A DNA stretch of 64,000 bases, taken from assembly GCF_000620765.1 (NCBI RefSeq), contig NZ_JIAK01000010.1:1-64000 (forward strand), read 5' to 3'. Both the position numbers and the translations under genes were made by a program. Numbering within the stretch: the first letter of the stretch is position 1; each line of letters opens with the position of its first letter. The notes beneath the pieces are model-generated. The model saw only the letters and a program-made list of their open reading frames with translations. It was not told the DNA's origin and did no database searches. Source of the stretch: Desulfovermiculus halophilus DSM 18834 (lineage in GTDB: Bacteria; Desulfobacterota; Desulfovibrionia; Desulfovibrionales; Desulfothermaceae). Shown one piece after another: positions 1-8,387 of this stretch.

Positions 1-180
1 AAAAAAGATAAAAGCTGAAAGCTGAAAGCTCAAAGCTGAAAGAGATTAAGAAAAAAGATAAAAGCTGAAAGTTCAAAGTAAGCCGCAGAAGAAAAGAAGC
101 TGAAAGCAAACCGCAGAAAGAAAGAAGCTCAAAGCTGAAAGTTCAAAGAAAATCAAAGAAGTAAAGAAGCTCGAATCCTG
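1..180. repeat. Heptanucleotide repeat array (AAAGCTG/AAAGCTC type)
   Basis: This stretch is built largely from 7-base units of the form AAAGCTG, AAAGCTC and AAAGTTC, in several short runs separated by A-rich spacers. The reverse complement of the same unit (GAGCTTT/GAGCTTC) is repeated at about 638-752, so two inverted arrays bracket the four-helix-bundle gene at 187-561. No gene is seen inside it. Confidence 0.8.
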
Positions 181-186
181 AAGAAG

Positions 187-561
187 TTACTTATTATTCA
201 TAGATGTATAAAGAGAATTAATCAGGCCTTTGATCATAGACGCTATTTGCAAGCCCTCTGATTTGAGCGCATCAAAATCTTTATCAGCAATCCATCTCTT
301 CCGTCTAAATATTTCAAGGAGGGTCATTGTTTCATACAATGATCCTCGGGCAATATAGCAGTATTGAATAAACTCTTTTTTGGAAAATCGGCCCTTACCT
401 TCAGCCAAATTCATCCCAATGGATGTTGACGAAGCCTCAATTTGTTCCAACAGTCTGTAATGTTTCCTGGGAGTATCAAGGGATTCAATAAGCTCAATTA
501 CTTTGACGGCAAAATCAACTGATCTGGTCCATACATCCAGATTCTCAAATCCAAAATCCAT
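187..561 (-). CDS. Four-helix-bundle protein (23S rRNA intervening-sequence/S23 family)
   Basis: A 124-residue protein of the small four-helix-bundle family first found in 23S rRNA intervening sequences and related to the Avd accessory proteins of retroelements. The N-terminus FENLDVWTRSVDFAVKV and the central SSTSIGMNLAEGKGR segment are typical of the family, and the length is typical. Molecular function is unknown; homologues form pentameric basic bundles. The frame stays open upstream to 774 through the heptamer array and would add a repetitive KLKAQSS-type tail. I start at 561 because an AAAGGG Shine-Dalgarno sequence lies just upstream and the family homology begins there. It stands alone between repeat arrays, which suggests a mobile or repeat-associated gene. 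Confidence 0.85.
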   Translation of the reverse strand: MDFGFENLDVWTRSVDFAVKVIELIESLDTPRKHYRLLEQIEASSTSIGMNLAEGKGRFSKKEFIQYCYIARGSLYETMTLLEIFRRKRWIADKDFDALKSEGLQIASMIKGLINSLYTSMNNK

Positions 562-637
562 TTCTACCCTTTCTTTGCCTGACACATGGGGATGCTCATC
601 TCTATTAGAAATGCCGATGATTTTGGTCTGATTCGCT

Positions 638-752
638 TTGAGCTTTGAGCTTCGAGCTTTGAGCTTCGAGCTTCGAGCTTTGAGCTTTGAGCTTTGAGCT
701 TCGAGCTTTGAGCTTTGAGCTTCGAGCTTTGAGCTTTGAGCTTTGAGCTTAT
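638..752. repeat. Heptanucleotide repeat array (GAGCTTT/GAGCTTC)
   Basis: About sixteen consecutive 7-base units alternate between GAGCTTT and GAGCTTC. This is the inverted orientation of the units at 1-180. On the minus strand it reads in frame into the four-helix-bundle gene and gives a KLKAQSS-like peptide repeat, but the real start codon is downstream, so I treat it as non-coding. Confidence 0.85.
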
Positions 753-965
753 ATCCAAGTTCACGGCTGAACATTTAGGTCAGGGGTCGGGTTTTTGTCA
801 AGGACTTTTGAAGAGGTTTTTGCCCACCCCAGTACCATCTCCGGAGCTACCCCAGTACCATCACAAGGCTGAGCTACCCCAATGAAATCGGCAGAGCCGA
901 CACTACGTGTATTTCATAGGGCAGGCGGGGCAGGCCCGAGTGAATCCCATTGGGGGTTCCTCCCC

Positions 966-1124
966 CCCCTTCACGATCTGCGGCACACATTCTGCTCAAA
1001 CCTCGTTCTTTCAGGTGCCGATCTGAAGGATGTAAAGGAAATGATTGGGCATGCGGATATCGGAATGACTGACCGGTATTCTCATCTGACTGCCCAGCAT
1101 AAATTACTTATGCAGCGGCAATTG
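966..1124 (+). pseudogene. Tyrosine recombinase (phage integrase) C-terminal remnant
   Basis: The translation contains HDLRHTF, followed about 20 residues later by MIGHADIGMTDRYSHL. These are the second Arg/His box and the terminal H...Y active-site region of a tyrosine site-specific recombinase. Only about 50 residues of the catalytic C-terminus remain. The N-terminal domain and first catalytic Arg are absent, and the frame runs directly into an R2 repeat after position 1125. It lies 240 bp from the 3' end of tRNA-Ala(GGC), a typical integrase target, so it is probably the scar of an old element. Confidence 0.8.
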
Positions 1125-1260
1125 ACTAACCCACATGCCTGCCAAGGCGCAGGCACGCTTACGCTAACGAAGCATACAAACGATTTCGATACCGATACCG
1201 ATACCGACTAGGAGTGGCTGCCCAATCGGATCCAGATAACTAATAACAGTTTTTCATACA
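1125..1260 (+). repeat. Dispersed repeat R2, copy 1 (short form)
   Basis: Begins CTAACCCACATGCCTGCC, includes the small hairpin TGCCTGC/GCAGGCA, then a run of GATACC units, and ends ATAACAGTTTTTCATA. Related copies lie at 5224-5475, 10298-10433 (inverted), 51484-51726 and 54508-54655. It follows the integrase remnant directly. Confidence 0.85.
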
Positions 1261-1327
1261 AACATTATGAGAATAATGTTAAGGGAAGCTGATGGGTATC
1301 TGAGGGGTATATTGATAGGGTTTAAAT

Positions 1328-1362
1328 AAAAAAGGGGCTAGGTCTTGTCGACCTAACCCCTT
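1328..1362 (-). terminator. Rho-independent terminator of tRNA-Ala
   Basis: On the minus strand a stem GGGGTTAGGTC/GACCTAGCCCC with a short loop is followed by six T residues. It lies just past the 3' end of the tRNA gene. Confidence 0.9.
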
Positions 1363-1371
1363 GATTTTCTT

Positions 1372-1447
1372 TGGTGGAGCTGAGGGGACTTGAACCCCTG
1401 ACCCCCTGAATGCCATTCAGGTGCTCTCCCAACTGAGCTACAGCCCC
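1372..1447 (-). tRNA. tRNA-Ala (anticodon GGC)
   Basis: The minus strand gives a 76-nt cloverleaf: acceptor GGGGCTG pairing with CAGCTCC, D-arm with GCTCAGTTGGGAGAGC, anticodon loop ATGGCAT in a CCTGA/TCAGG stem, a T-arm with GGTTCAA, and an encoded CCA end. The anticodon is GGC, so it decodes alanine GCC/GCU codons. A terminator follows directly. The nearby integrase remnant suggests its 3' end once served as an attachment site. Confidence 0.97.
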
Positions 1448-1613
1448 ATGCGAAGAAAGAAACAAATCATATCTTTTCCCTTTTGTCAACAGAGAGTTTC
1501 AGCCTCGGGCTGGATATTGTTTGTACCAAAATTCACAAAATATTGGGTCAGTCCCTGGATGAATATCCAAAAAGATGCTACGCTGCTTTGCATTGGCAAG
1601 GAGCAGATTCATC

Positions 1614-3212
1614 ATGCTGGAATTTTTGCGTATACAGAACCTGGCCCTAATAGAGGACCTGGAAATGGAGTTTGCTCCGGGGCTCAATGTCCTGACTGGA
1701 GAGAGCGGAGCAGGAAAATCCTTCATCCTTCGGGCCTTGGATTTCATCCTTGGCGAAAAATTGGGCCCCGGCATGATCCGTTCCGGTCGGGAAAAGGCCT
1801 TGGTGGAAGCTGTGTTTCAGCTTCCGGAGGGCGAGACCCTTCTGCGCCGGGAGCTAACGGCTGAAACCGGGCGCAGCCGCGTCTATGTCAACGACAGGTT
1901 GAGTTCTCAAGACAAGGTGCGTCAGATGCGGCCCCGCCTGATCATTCACACCAGTCAGCATGCTCAGCAGCGTCTGCTCAGGCCGTCCTATCACCAGCAG
2001 CTTTTGGATACATACCTGCCCCAGGAACTGCGCCGCAAACGGGAGGAGCTTGTTGCTCGGCTCAAGGAGCTGCGCTCCAGAGAACAGGACCTTGTGGAAA
2101 AGACTCAGGAACTGGAGAGCAAACGGGAGTTTTTGGAGTACCAGCAACATGAAATCCGCAAGGTTGATCCCAAGCCTGGGGAGATGGACGAGCTGGAAAA
2201 CCGCAAACAAGTCCTGAGGGACCAGGCGCAGGCCCAAACAGCAGTCAACAGCTGTCTGGATCTCCTGTACGGAGACCAGGGGGCTCTGGTGGACCGTATC
2301 CATGATCTGCAGCGGGAAGTCCGGACCTTGGCTTCCCTGGATGGGGAGTATACACCTTTTGACCAGCAGCTTGAAGACGTTCGCCAGGTGTTGATGGATT
2401 TCGGCTCCAGTCTGAAGCAGGGTCCGGGCGGACAGGAAAGCGAGCGGGAGCTGGAAGAGATTGAATCCAGATTATGGCAGCTCAGTCAGCTGCAGCGGCG
2501 GATGAACAGGACTCTGGAGCAGCTTCTGGACCTGGACCGGGAGATTGAGGACAACCTGTCTTTTCTGGATACCTGCCATTTGGAGCTCAGTCAGATCGAC
2601 AGGGAACTGAAGCAAGTCCATTCTCAATTGGCCGATATTATTGATGAAGTCAATGCTGCACGCCGGAGTAATGCCGACAAGCTGTGCTCTTGCCTCCAGA
2701 ATGAGCTGCAGCAGCTGGGTTTTTCCTCTGACGTCCAGGTCAGATTTGATTTTTCCACTGTCGAGCTGGCCCCTGGAATCGAAGAGATTCAGGGGCGTCT
2801 GCTCTGGGTCCCCAATCCCGGACAGCCTCCCCAGCCTTTGGATCAAATCGCCTCCGGCGGAGAGCTGTCCAGATTCCTGCTGGCCCTGGTCGGGCTGACA
2901 GCTGGGGACGAGTTCCCCACTCTGCTTTTTGACGAGGTGGATGCAGGGATTGGAGGGCTTATCCTGGGGCAAGTCGGACGGCGGATCCAAGAATTGGCCC
3001 GCCATCATCAAGTCATACTCATTTCGCATTGGCCCCAACTCGCTTCCCTGGCCGAATGTCACTTCAAGGTATACAAGGAAATTGAAGAAGAACAGACGTT
3101 TACTTTTTGTACCAGGCTCCAGGGCCGGGAGGTGGAACAGGAACTCTCCCGTATGGCCGGAGGCGGGGATCAGGGCCGGGCAATGGCCAGACAGTTTTTG
3201 GAGGGAACATAA
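1614..3212 (+). CDS. recN: DNA repair protein RecN
   Basis: A 532-residue SMC-like ATPase that acts in recombinational repair of double-strand breaks. The Walker A motif GESGAGKS is near residue 29, a long central region of charged, coiled-coil-like sequence spans roughly residues 140-380, and the C-terminal signature ASGGELSRFLLAL is followed by the Walker B segment LLFDEVDAGIGG near residues 437-448. Length matches the family. I start at 1614 (MLEFLRIQNLALIE) because AAGGAG lies about 10 bases upstream and homology begins there. The TAA stop shares one base with the pyrK start, so the two are translationally coupled even though their functions are unrelated. Confidence 0.95.
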   Translation: MLEFLRIQNLALIEDLEMEFAPGLNVLTGESGAGKSFILRALDFILGEKLGPGMIRSGREKALVEAVFQLPEGETLLRRELTAETGRSRVYVNDRLSSQDKVRQMRPRLIIHTSQHAQQRLLRPSYHQQLLDTYLPQELRRKREELVARLKELRSREQDLVEKTQELESKREFLEYQQHEIRKVDPKPGEMDELENRKQVLRDQAQAQTAVNSCLDLLYGDQGALVDRIHDLQREVRTLASLDGEYTPFDQQLEDVRQVLMDFGSSLKQGPGGQESERELEEIESRLWQLSQLQRRMNRTLEQLLDLDREIEDNLSFLDTCHLELSQIDRELKQVHSQLADIIDEVNAARRSNADKLCSCLQNELQQLGFSSDVQVRFDFSTVELAPGIEEIQGRLLWVPNPGQPPQPLDQIASGGELSRFLLALVGLTAGDEFPTLLFDEVDAGIGGLILGQVGRRIQELARHHQVILISHWPQLASLAECHFKVYKEIEEEQTFTFCTRLQGREVEQELSRMAGGGDQGRAMARQFLEGT

Positions 3213-3997
3213 TGAAGCCGCGCCAGCAACCATCGTGTCAGACTCTGTCAGTTCTCAGCACCTCCTCTCCAGACCAGGAACTCTTCCACCACGTGGTTCT
3301 GGAGCCCCCGGACTGGGACTGGACACCGGGCCAATTTGTCATGCTCCGGCCTCAGACCTGGACCTTGGATCCCTTCAGCTCTCGGCCGTTCTCCATTGCA
3401 GATTTGAACTCGGAAGGTCTGCATATCCATTATCAAGTAGTGGGCAAGGCCACCCGGCAGATGACGGCCCTGAAGCCAAAAGACCCGGTGACCGTCTGGG
3501 GGCCCCTGGGGCGGGGCTTTGCCTATGATCCGAAGACACCGACCCTTCTTCTGGCCGGCGGCATGGGGGTCATCCCCTTTCTGGGCCTCATCCGCAGCCA
3601 TCCCAAGCCGGGAAATCTGGAACTTCTTTTCGGACACCGCCACGATCTAAAAAATTATCCCTACCAGGAAATTGCAGATACGATCCTGGTCTGGAATCTC
3701 CAGGATAAGATAGCCAAGGACTTGAAAAAGCTGCATAAGGCCTTGAAGGTAAAGATCGACGGCTATTCCCGGGACGGGACCATTCTGGCCTGCGGTCCGG
3801 TTCCATTCCTCAAAGAGGTTCAGGAGCTGGTCATGGAAAATGAGGCCAGCTGCCAGCTCTCTCTGGAAACGACCATGGTCTGCGGGGTCGGAGCCTGCCT
3901 GGGATGCGTTGTGCACACCAGGGACGGGGGCCAAAAGCAGGCCTGTGTCGAGGGCCCGGTGTTCAACGCTGCGGAGATTGTTTTGCCCTCAAATTGA
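3212..3997 (+). CDS. pyrK: Dihydroorotate dehydrogenase electron-transfer subunit PyrK
   Basis: A 261-residue iron-sulfur flavoprotein that passes electrons from PyrD to NAD in class 1B dihydroorotate dehydrogenase (pyrimidine synthesis). It has the ferredoxin-reductase layout: an FAD-binding beta-barrel with SRPFSIAD near residue 60, a nucleotide-binding GGMGVIPFLGLI, and a C-terminal [2Fe-2S] cluster with cysteines in CGVGACLGCVVH and a fourth Cys in QKQACVEGPVF. The start at 3212 overlaps the recN stop and has GGAGGG upstream. pyrD follows after a 189-bp gap. Confidence 0.93.
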   Translation: MKPRQQPSCQTLSVLSTSSPDQELFHHVVLEPPDWDWTPGQFVMLRPQTWTLDPFSSRPFSIADLNSEGLHIHYQVVGKATRQMTALKPKDPVTVWGPLGRGFAYDPKTPTLLLAGGMGVIPFLGLIRSHPKPGNLELLFGHRHDLKNYPYQEIADTILVWNLQDKIAKDLKKLHKALKVKIDGYSRDGTILACGPVPFLKEVQELVMENEASCQLSLETTMVCGVGACLGCVVHTRDGGQKQACVEGPVFNAAEIVLPSN

Positions 3998-4186
3998 GCT
4001 GAATCTCATGTAATGGGAGCGCAATGGAAAGAACATTTCGCTCTTATTAGTAATGCAGCCGGGTCTGGGCCCGGTGGAGATATGACTTGAACTTGGCCCC
4101 GCAAGCCGGGGGGCTAAACGGCTATCAGAGCCATGCTGTGCTGATCGACAGCAGCCAATATATATGACCAGACAACGGGAACGCCA
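3998..4186 (+). other. Structured intergenic region between pyrK and pyrD
   Basis: The 189 bases hold several short inverted repeats: CCCCG/CGGGG with loop CAAGC near 4100, and TGCTGT/ACAGCA near 4134-4153. No T-tract terminator and no riboswitch core that I recognise is present. It could be an RNA leader for pyrD or simply a spacer. Confidence 0.35.
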
Positions 4187-5104
4187 ATGAAGGATCTACA
4201 TTGCAATCTGGCCGGACTGGAGCTGTCCAATCCGATTATGACCGCTTCCGGCACTTTCGGCTACGGCCTGGAGTATGCCCCGTACGGAGAACTGCGCAAG
4301 CTTGGAGGCTTGGTGGTCAAGGGGCTCTCCCTTGAACCCCGTTCCGGGAACCCCGGGCCTCGGATCGTGGAAACCCCCTGCGGACTGCTCAACGCCATCG
4401 GGCTGCAGAACATAGGAGCTTCAAGCTTTGTGCAGGATAAGCTCCCCGGGCTGCCGTGGAAAGAGACCCCGATCATCGCCAATCTGTATGCCCAAAGCAG
4501 GGACGAATTTGCCGAACTGGGCGCGTACCTGGCCCAGTTCGAGGAAATTGCAGGCCTGGAGGTCAATGTCTCCTGCCCCAACGTGGCCAAAGGGGGAACG
4601 GCTTTTGGCCAGGACCCGGGACAGGCGGCAGCTGTGTGCCGGGCGGTGAAGGACGTGAGTGGAGCAAAGCCGGTCATGGTCAAGCTGACCCCGAATGTGA
4701 CCGATATCCGGGCCATGGCTGTGGCTGTGCAGGATGCGGGCGCAGATGTCATCTCGCTGATCAATACGCTTAGCGGTATGGCTGTAGATATCTCTACCAG
4801 ACGTCCGAAGCTGGCCAATATTCACGGTGGGTTGTCCGGCCCGGCTATCAAGCCGGTGGCCCTGCACCAGGTGTACCAGGTCTGCCAGGAAGTGAGCATT
4901 CCGGTCATCGGGCTGGGGGGCATATCCTCGGCAAGGGATATACTGGAGTTTATTCTGGTCGGGGCCCAGGCGGTGCAAATCGGTTCGGCCAACTTCCTCC
5001 GTCCGGATATGAGCTTTCGGCTCGTGGATGAGCTGCAGACCCTGACCGAGGAGCTGGAAATTTCTTCCTGGGATGAATGGCGGGGAAGCTTGAAGGTCGA
5101 ATGA
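4187..5104 (+). CDS. pyrD: Dihydroorotate dehydrogenase catalytic subunit PyrD (class 1B)
   Basis: A 305-residue FMN-dependent TIM-barrel enzyme that oxidises dihydroorotate to orotate. The substrate loop VNVSCPNVAKGG near residue 127 carries the catalytic Cys typical of class 1 enzymes, and the C-terminal phosphate-binding segments GLGGISSARD and GAQAVQIGSA bind FMN. The N-terminal NPIMTASGTFGYG is characteristic. Class 1B is supported by the pyrK partner immediately upstream. No other pyr genes lie nearby, and an R1/R2 repeat follows the stop. Confidence 0.95.
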   Translation: MKDLHCNLAGLELSNPIMTASGTFGYGLEYAPYGELRKLGGLVVKGLSLEPRSGNPGPRIVETPCGLLNAIGLQNIGASSFVQDKLPGLPWKETPIIANLYAQSRDEFAELGAYLAQFEEIAGLEVNVSCPNVAKGGTAFGQDPGQAAAVCRAVKDVSGAKPVMVKLTPNVTDIRAMAVAVQDAGADVISLINTLSGMAVDISTRRPKLANIHGGLSGPAIKPVALHQVYQVCQEVSIPVIGLGGISSARDILEFILVGAQAVQIGSANFLRPDMSFRLVDELQTLTEELEISSWDEWRGSLKVE

Positions 5105-5149
5105 CGCGTGGTTTTGAAATTGCCAGTGTAGCACATTGGAATAACGTGG

Positions 5150-5603
5150 TTCTTTAACGTAGCCTGTGGATTTTTGGAGTTTGCCATCTCTTCTGTGAGC
5201 CCACTTTCGGCCCGGTATTTTCTAAGCCACATGCCTGCCAAGGCGCAGGCACGCTTGCGCTAACGAAGCATACAAACGATTTCGATACCGATTGAAAGTG
5301 GTTACCCATTGTTGTGATTTTCTTTCTTCGGTTTCGTAATCGCTATCGGGATCGGGATCGATATCCATAAACTGAGGGTTCCTGCTGCACCGAATGACAT
5401 ATTCTTTCGATTTCGATAGCGATCCCGATTTCGATTTGGATTATACCAGCTATTAACTCATAACAGTTTTTCATACGAAAGCTTATCATGCATGTGAGTG
5501 CCGGGTGACGGGGCCAAGAAAATGTGCGGGCCTGCCGCTTACGGCACACAGAAGAGACGACAAACTCTTATGTATGCAATTCCACTTTCTGTGTCGAAAA
5601 GCC
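5150..5603 (+). repeat. Dispersed palindromic repeat R1 carrying an R2 module (copy 1)
   Basis: The left R1 arm (5150-5223: GCCTGTGGATTTTTGGAG, then a motif GTTTGCCATCTCTTCTGTG) is followed by R2 (5224-5475, long form with CGATATCGGGAT-type runs). The right R1 arm (5488-5603) follows, ending TGTGTCGAAAAGCCA. The arms are imperfect inverted complements. The R1 centre seen in uninterrupted copies at 16251 and 45084 is replaced here by R2. Confidence 0.8.
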
Positions 5604-5685
5604 AATAACATTTACATGATAAGGGGGTGATACGAGGTCGGTCTGAGGCAAGGAACTGCCAACCTACGTGCAAAGGGGGGGAACG

Positions 5686-7416
5686 ATGACGACCGTGATC
5701 ATTGTGCTTGGTTTTTTGCTCTACATCTTTTTTTATTTCACCTACGGCAAGAAACTGGAACGTGAGGTGGTCAAGGCTACGGATGAGACAGAAGCCCCGT
5801 CCAAACGCATTTACGACGGGGTGGACTTTATCCCTGCCCGGAGAGAAGTCCTGTTTGGACACCATTTCGCCTCCATAGCCGGAGCCGCCCCGATCATTGG
5901 CCCGGCCCTGGCCATCTGCTGGGGGTGGGTGCCGGGACTGCTCTGGGTCTGGTTCGGCAATATTTTTATCGGCGCGGTCCACGATTATCTGGCTTTGATG
6001 GCCTCCACCCGCTACGACGGCAAGTCCATTCAGTTTGTGGCCTCGGACCTTCTGGGCAAAAAGACCGGGCGCGGTTTCTACTGGCTGGTCTTCTTTCTGC
6101 TCATACTGGTTGTGGCCGCCTTTGCCGCCATTGTCGGAGGGATGTTCGTCAAAACGCCTGAGATCGCCTCCACTTATGTGCTCAAGATAGTTGCCGCCCT
6201 GATCCTCGGGGTTTTGATGTACCGGATCAGAATGAACTTTCTCCTGGCAACTGTCGTGGGCATTGCTATGCTCATCGCCGCCATCTGGCTCGGATCCCTG
6301 CAGGGCATCGCCTTGAGCTATACGTCCTGGATGTGGATCTTCTTTTTCTACATCATCATAGCCGCTTCCATCCCGGTCAATATCCTGCTCCAGCCCAGAG
6401 ACTATCTGAACTCATGGCTGCTCTACGCCGGTCTGGCCTTGGGATTCCTGGGGGCGGTCTTTGCCTTCAAGGGGTTTGAAGTCCCTGCCTTTTCATCTTT
6501 TTCCCCGGTCCTTCTTGGGGGCAAGCCAACGCCGTTCTGGCCGGCAATCCCCTTGGTGATCGCCTGCGGGTCCCTGTCCGGCTTCCATTCCCTGGTCGCT
6601 TCGGGGACAACTTCAAAGCAGCTGGCCAAGGAGAGCGACGCCCTGTTTATCGGGTACGGGGCCATGTTCACCGAGGGATTTTTGTCCACTATCGTCATTG
6701 TGGCCATCGCCGGGTTCGGGTATACCGCCCTGAAAAATGCCGGGGTGGACGCCGAAACCCTGAATGCGGACAACTGGGGGGCCATGTTCACCAAGGCTTC
6801 GGCCTCTGTGGGACTGTCCAAGGCCAATCTCTTCGTTCAATCCTACGCCGACATGGTCAATGCCACCTGGCTGGCATTTCTGCCCACAAAGATCGTCAAA
6901 ATCGTGGCCGGCATGTGGGTGGCATCATTTGCCATGACCACTCTGGACACCACCAACCGCCTGGCCCGCTATTGTCTGTCCGAGATGGCCCTGCCCCTCA
7001 AGGACAAGGCGGAAGGGCTGTACTCCCTGCTGACCAATCCCTGGGTGGCCTCGGTTATTCCAGCGGCCATCGGGATCTGGCTGGCTGCCAGCGGCAACTG
7101 GCTGGTCATATGGGGATCCTTCGGGGCGGCCAATCAGCTGATTGCATCCATCGCCCTTATGGCCGGTGCGGCCTATGTGGCCAAGAAGCTTAAGTCCAAT
7201 TTTGCCAATTCAGCGGTTATTCCGGCCTGGATACTCTGGGTCACGGTGACGGCTGCCATCGTATGGTTTGTCATCATGGTCCAGCCCGGAGCCATCGCCA
7301 ACAAGCCGCTTACAGGCTGGACGGTCATGGTCATCCTGTGCATTATGCTGGTCCTAAACCTCATGTTCATCTGGGATTTCGTGAAATCCAAGGCGTATAA
7401 GGTGAGTGAAGACTGA
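5686..7416 (+). CDS. cstA: Carbon starvation protein CstA family transporter
   Basis: A 576-residue polytopic inner-membrane protein of the CstA family. Characterised members import peptides or pyruvate; the substrate here is unknown. The conserved N-terminal segments YDGVDFIPARREVLFGHHF, ASIAGAAPIIGPALA and WGWVPGLLWV are present, followed by many hydrophobic helices to the C-terminus. It is shorter than the ~700-residue E. coli CstA, as many homologues are. The start at 5686 (MTTVIIVLG) has a G-rich Shine-Dalgarno AAAGGGGGGG. An R1/R2 repeat precedes it and a heptamer array begins directly at its stop codon, so it looks monocistronic. Confidence 0.93.
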   Translation: MTTVIIVLGFLLYIFFYFTYGKKLEREVVKATDETEAPSKRIYDGVDFIPARREVLFGHHFASIAGAAPIIGPALAICWGWVPGLLWVWFGNIFIGAVHDYLALMASTRYDGKSIQFVASDLLGKKTGRGFYWLVFFLLILVVAAFAAIVGGMFVKTPEIASTYVLKIVAALILGVLMYRIRMNFLLATVVGIAMLIAAIWLGSLQGIALSYTSWMWIFFFYIIIAASIPVNILLQPRDYLNSWLLYAGLALGFLGAVFAFKGFEVPAFSSFSPVLLGGKPTPFWPAIPLVIACGSLSGFHSLVASGTTSKQLAKESDALFIGYGAMFTEGFLSTIVIVAIAGFGYTALKNAGVDAETLNADNWGAMFTKASASVGLSKANLFVQSYADMVNATWLAFLPTKIVKIVAGMWVASFAMTTLDTTNRLARYCLSEMALPLKDKAEGLYSLLTNPWVASVIPAAIGIWLAASGNWLVIWGSFGAANQLIASIALMAGAAYVAKKLKSNFANSAVIPAWILWVTVTAAIVWFVIMVQPGAIANKPLTGWTVMVILCIMLVLNLMFIWDFVKSKAYKVSED

Positions 7417-7653
7417 GGTCGGAGATCGGAGGTCGGAGGTCGGAAGTCGGAGGTCGGAGGTCGGAGGTCGGAAATCGGAGATCGGAGGTCGGAGATCGGA
7501 AATCGGAGGTCGGAGATCAGAGGTCAGAGGTCGGAGGTCGGAGATCAGAGATCAGAGGTCGGAGGTCGGAGATCAGAGATCAGAGGTCAGAGGTCGGAGA
7601 TCGGAGGTCGGAAATCGGAGATCAGAGGTCAGAGGTCAGAGGTCGGAAGACTG
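7413..7653. repeat. Heptanucleotide repeat array (GGTCGGA/GATCAGA)
   Basis: About 34 consecutive 7-base units of the form GGTCGGA, GATCGGA, GATCAGA, GGTCAGA or GAAATCG-like variants begin right at the cstA stop codon. The unit drifts only at a few positions. The frame is open on plus but yields only a low-complexity RRSEVGG repeat and is not a gene. A shorter array of the same unit is at 57424-57470. Confidence 0.9.
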
Positions 7654-7886
7654 AGTGACTGAGAGAGAGAGGGAGGGAAGAGAGAGAACGGTGGGCAGAA
7701 GATAAAAGCCAGAGATGAGAGGGGAGGAGGTTGGTAACTGAGTCAAGACTTGGCATGCTTTGTGAATTTGGCGGACAACCGGGAACCTCGTTGGAGGGGC
7801 AGTGCTGCGCGTCTTCGCGCAATGCCTGCCCTCATCTGGTTTGAACATTATCATGAGCAGTGAAACTGAGGGGTCAAGGGGGGCTT
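7654..7886. other. Intergenic region after heptamer array
   Basis: GA-rich sequence (7654-7740), then about 145 bases of ordinary composition with no convincing gene, tRNA or terminator. A Shine-Dalgarno AAGGGGGG at its end serves the ferritin-like gene. Confidence 0.5.
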
Positions 7887-8378
7887 ATGGATCTTCAAAC
7901 AGCGTTGCAAACCGCAATGAAGGGTGAGATAGAGGGTCGGGAACTGTATACCGCTGCTGCGGAAAAGACGGCGGACAGCAAGGCCAAACAGGTGTTTCAA
8001 ATGCTGGCAGATGAGGAACAAAAGCATTACGACGCCTTGGTCCGAATGGCTGAAGACTTGGCCCGGGCCAAAGAGCTGACCATGCCCCAGTTTGAGGCCC
8101 CGGCTCGATTTGAAGATGCAGAAAGTCCGATCTTTACCCGGGAATTCAAGGAGAAAGTCAGCGACTTTGATATGTCCGCCTTGTCCATCGGGGTCAAGCT
8201 GGAGCTGGAGTCGGAGAAGTTCTATAGAGAGATGGCTGACCAGGCACAAGAAGAGGGAATCAAAGAGTTGTTTCTCAAGCTGGCTGATTGGGAACACGGG
8301 CACTATGAGTATCTACAGAGTCAGATCGGCTTTTTGGAAAGCTATTATACCAAAAAGTACAGCATGTTCCGTTTTTAA
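7887..8378 (+). CDS. Ferritin-like/rubrerythrin-type diiron protein
   Basis: A 163-residue four-helix protein of the rubrerythrin-like ferritin family. The diiron ligands can be placed: Glu in GEIEGRELY (helix 1), E..H in ADEEQKHYD, Glu in LELESEKFY, and E..H in WEHGHYEYL. There is no C-terminal rubredoxin domain, so this is the diiron domain alone. A role in oxygen or peroxide defence or iron handling is typical of the family. The start at 7887 has AAGGGGGG upstream. It precedes a small unknown gene and an ArsA-type ATPase with short gaps, suggesting one operon. Confidence 0.9.
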   Translation: MDLQTALQTAMKGEIEGRELYTAAAEKTADSKAKQVFQMLADEEQKHYDALVRMAEDLARAKELTMPQFEAPARFEDAESPIFTREFKEKVSDFDMSALSIGVKLELESEKFYREMADQAQEEGIKELFLKLADWEHGHYEYLQSQIGFLESYYTKKYSMFRF

Positions 8379-8387
8379 GCAGGTTGT

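Noticed and set aside
1-180. CRISPR array
   Set aside because: The repeats are 7-bp tandem units without spacers of 30-40 bp; no cas gene is in the window. The same holds for the array at 7413-7653.
564-774. Repetitive N-terminal extension of the four-helix-bundle protein
   Set aside because: It is a translation of the heptamer array; a proper ribosome site and family homology start at 561.
4060-4150. Possible riboswitch before pyrD
   Set aside because: I looked for cobalamin, molybdenum-cofactor and other known cores and could not match any; only generic hairpins remain.
7406-7654. An open frame of 82 codons over the heptamer array after cstA
   Set aside because: Its peptide is only a low-complexity repeat of the 7-bp unit; it overlaps the cstA end and has no homology features.
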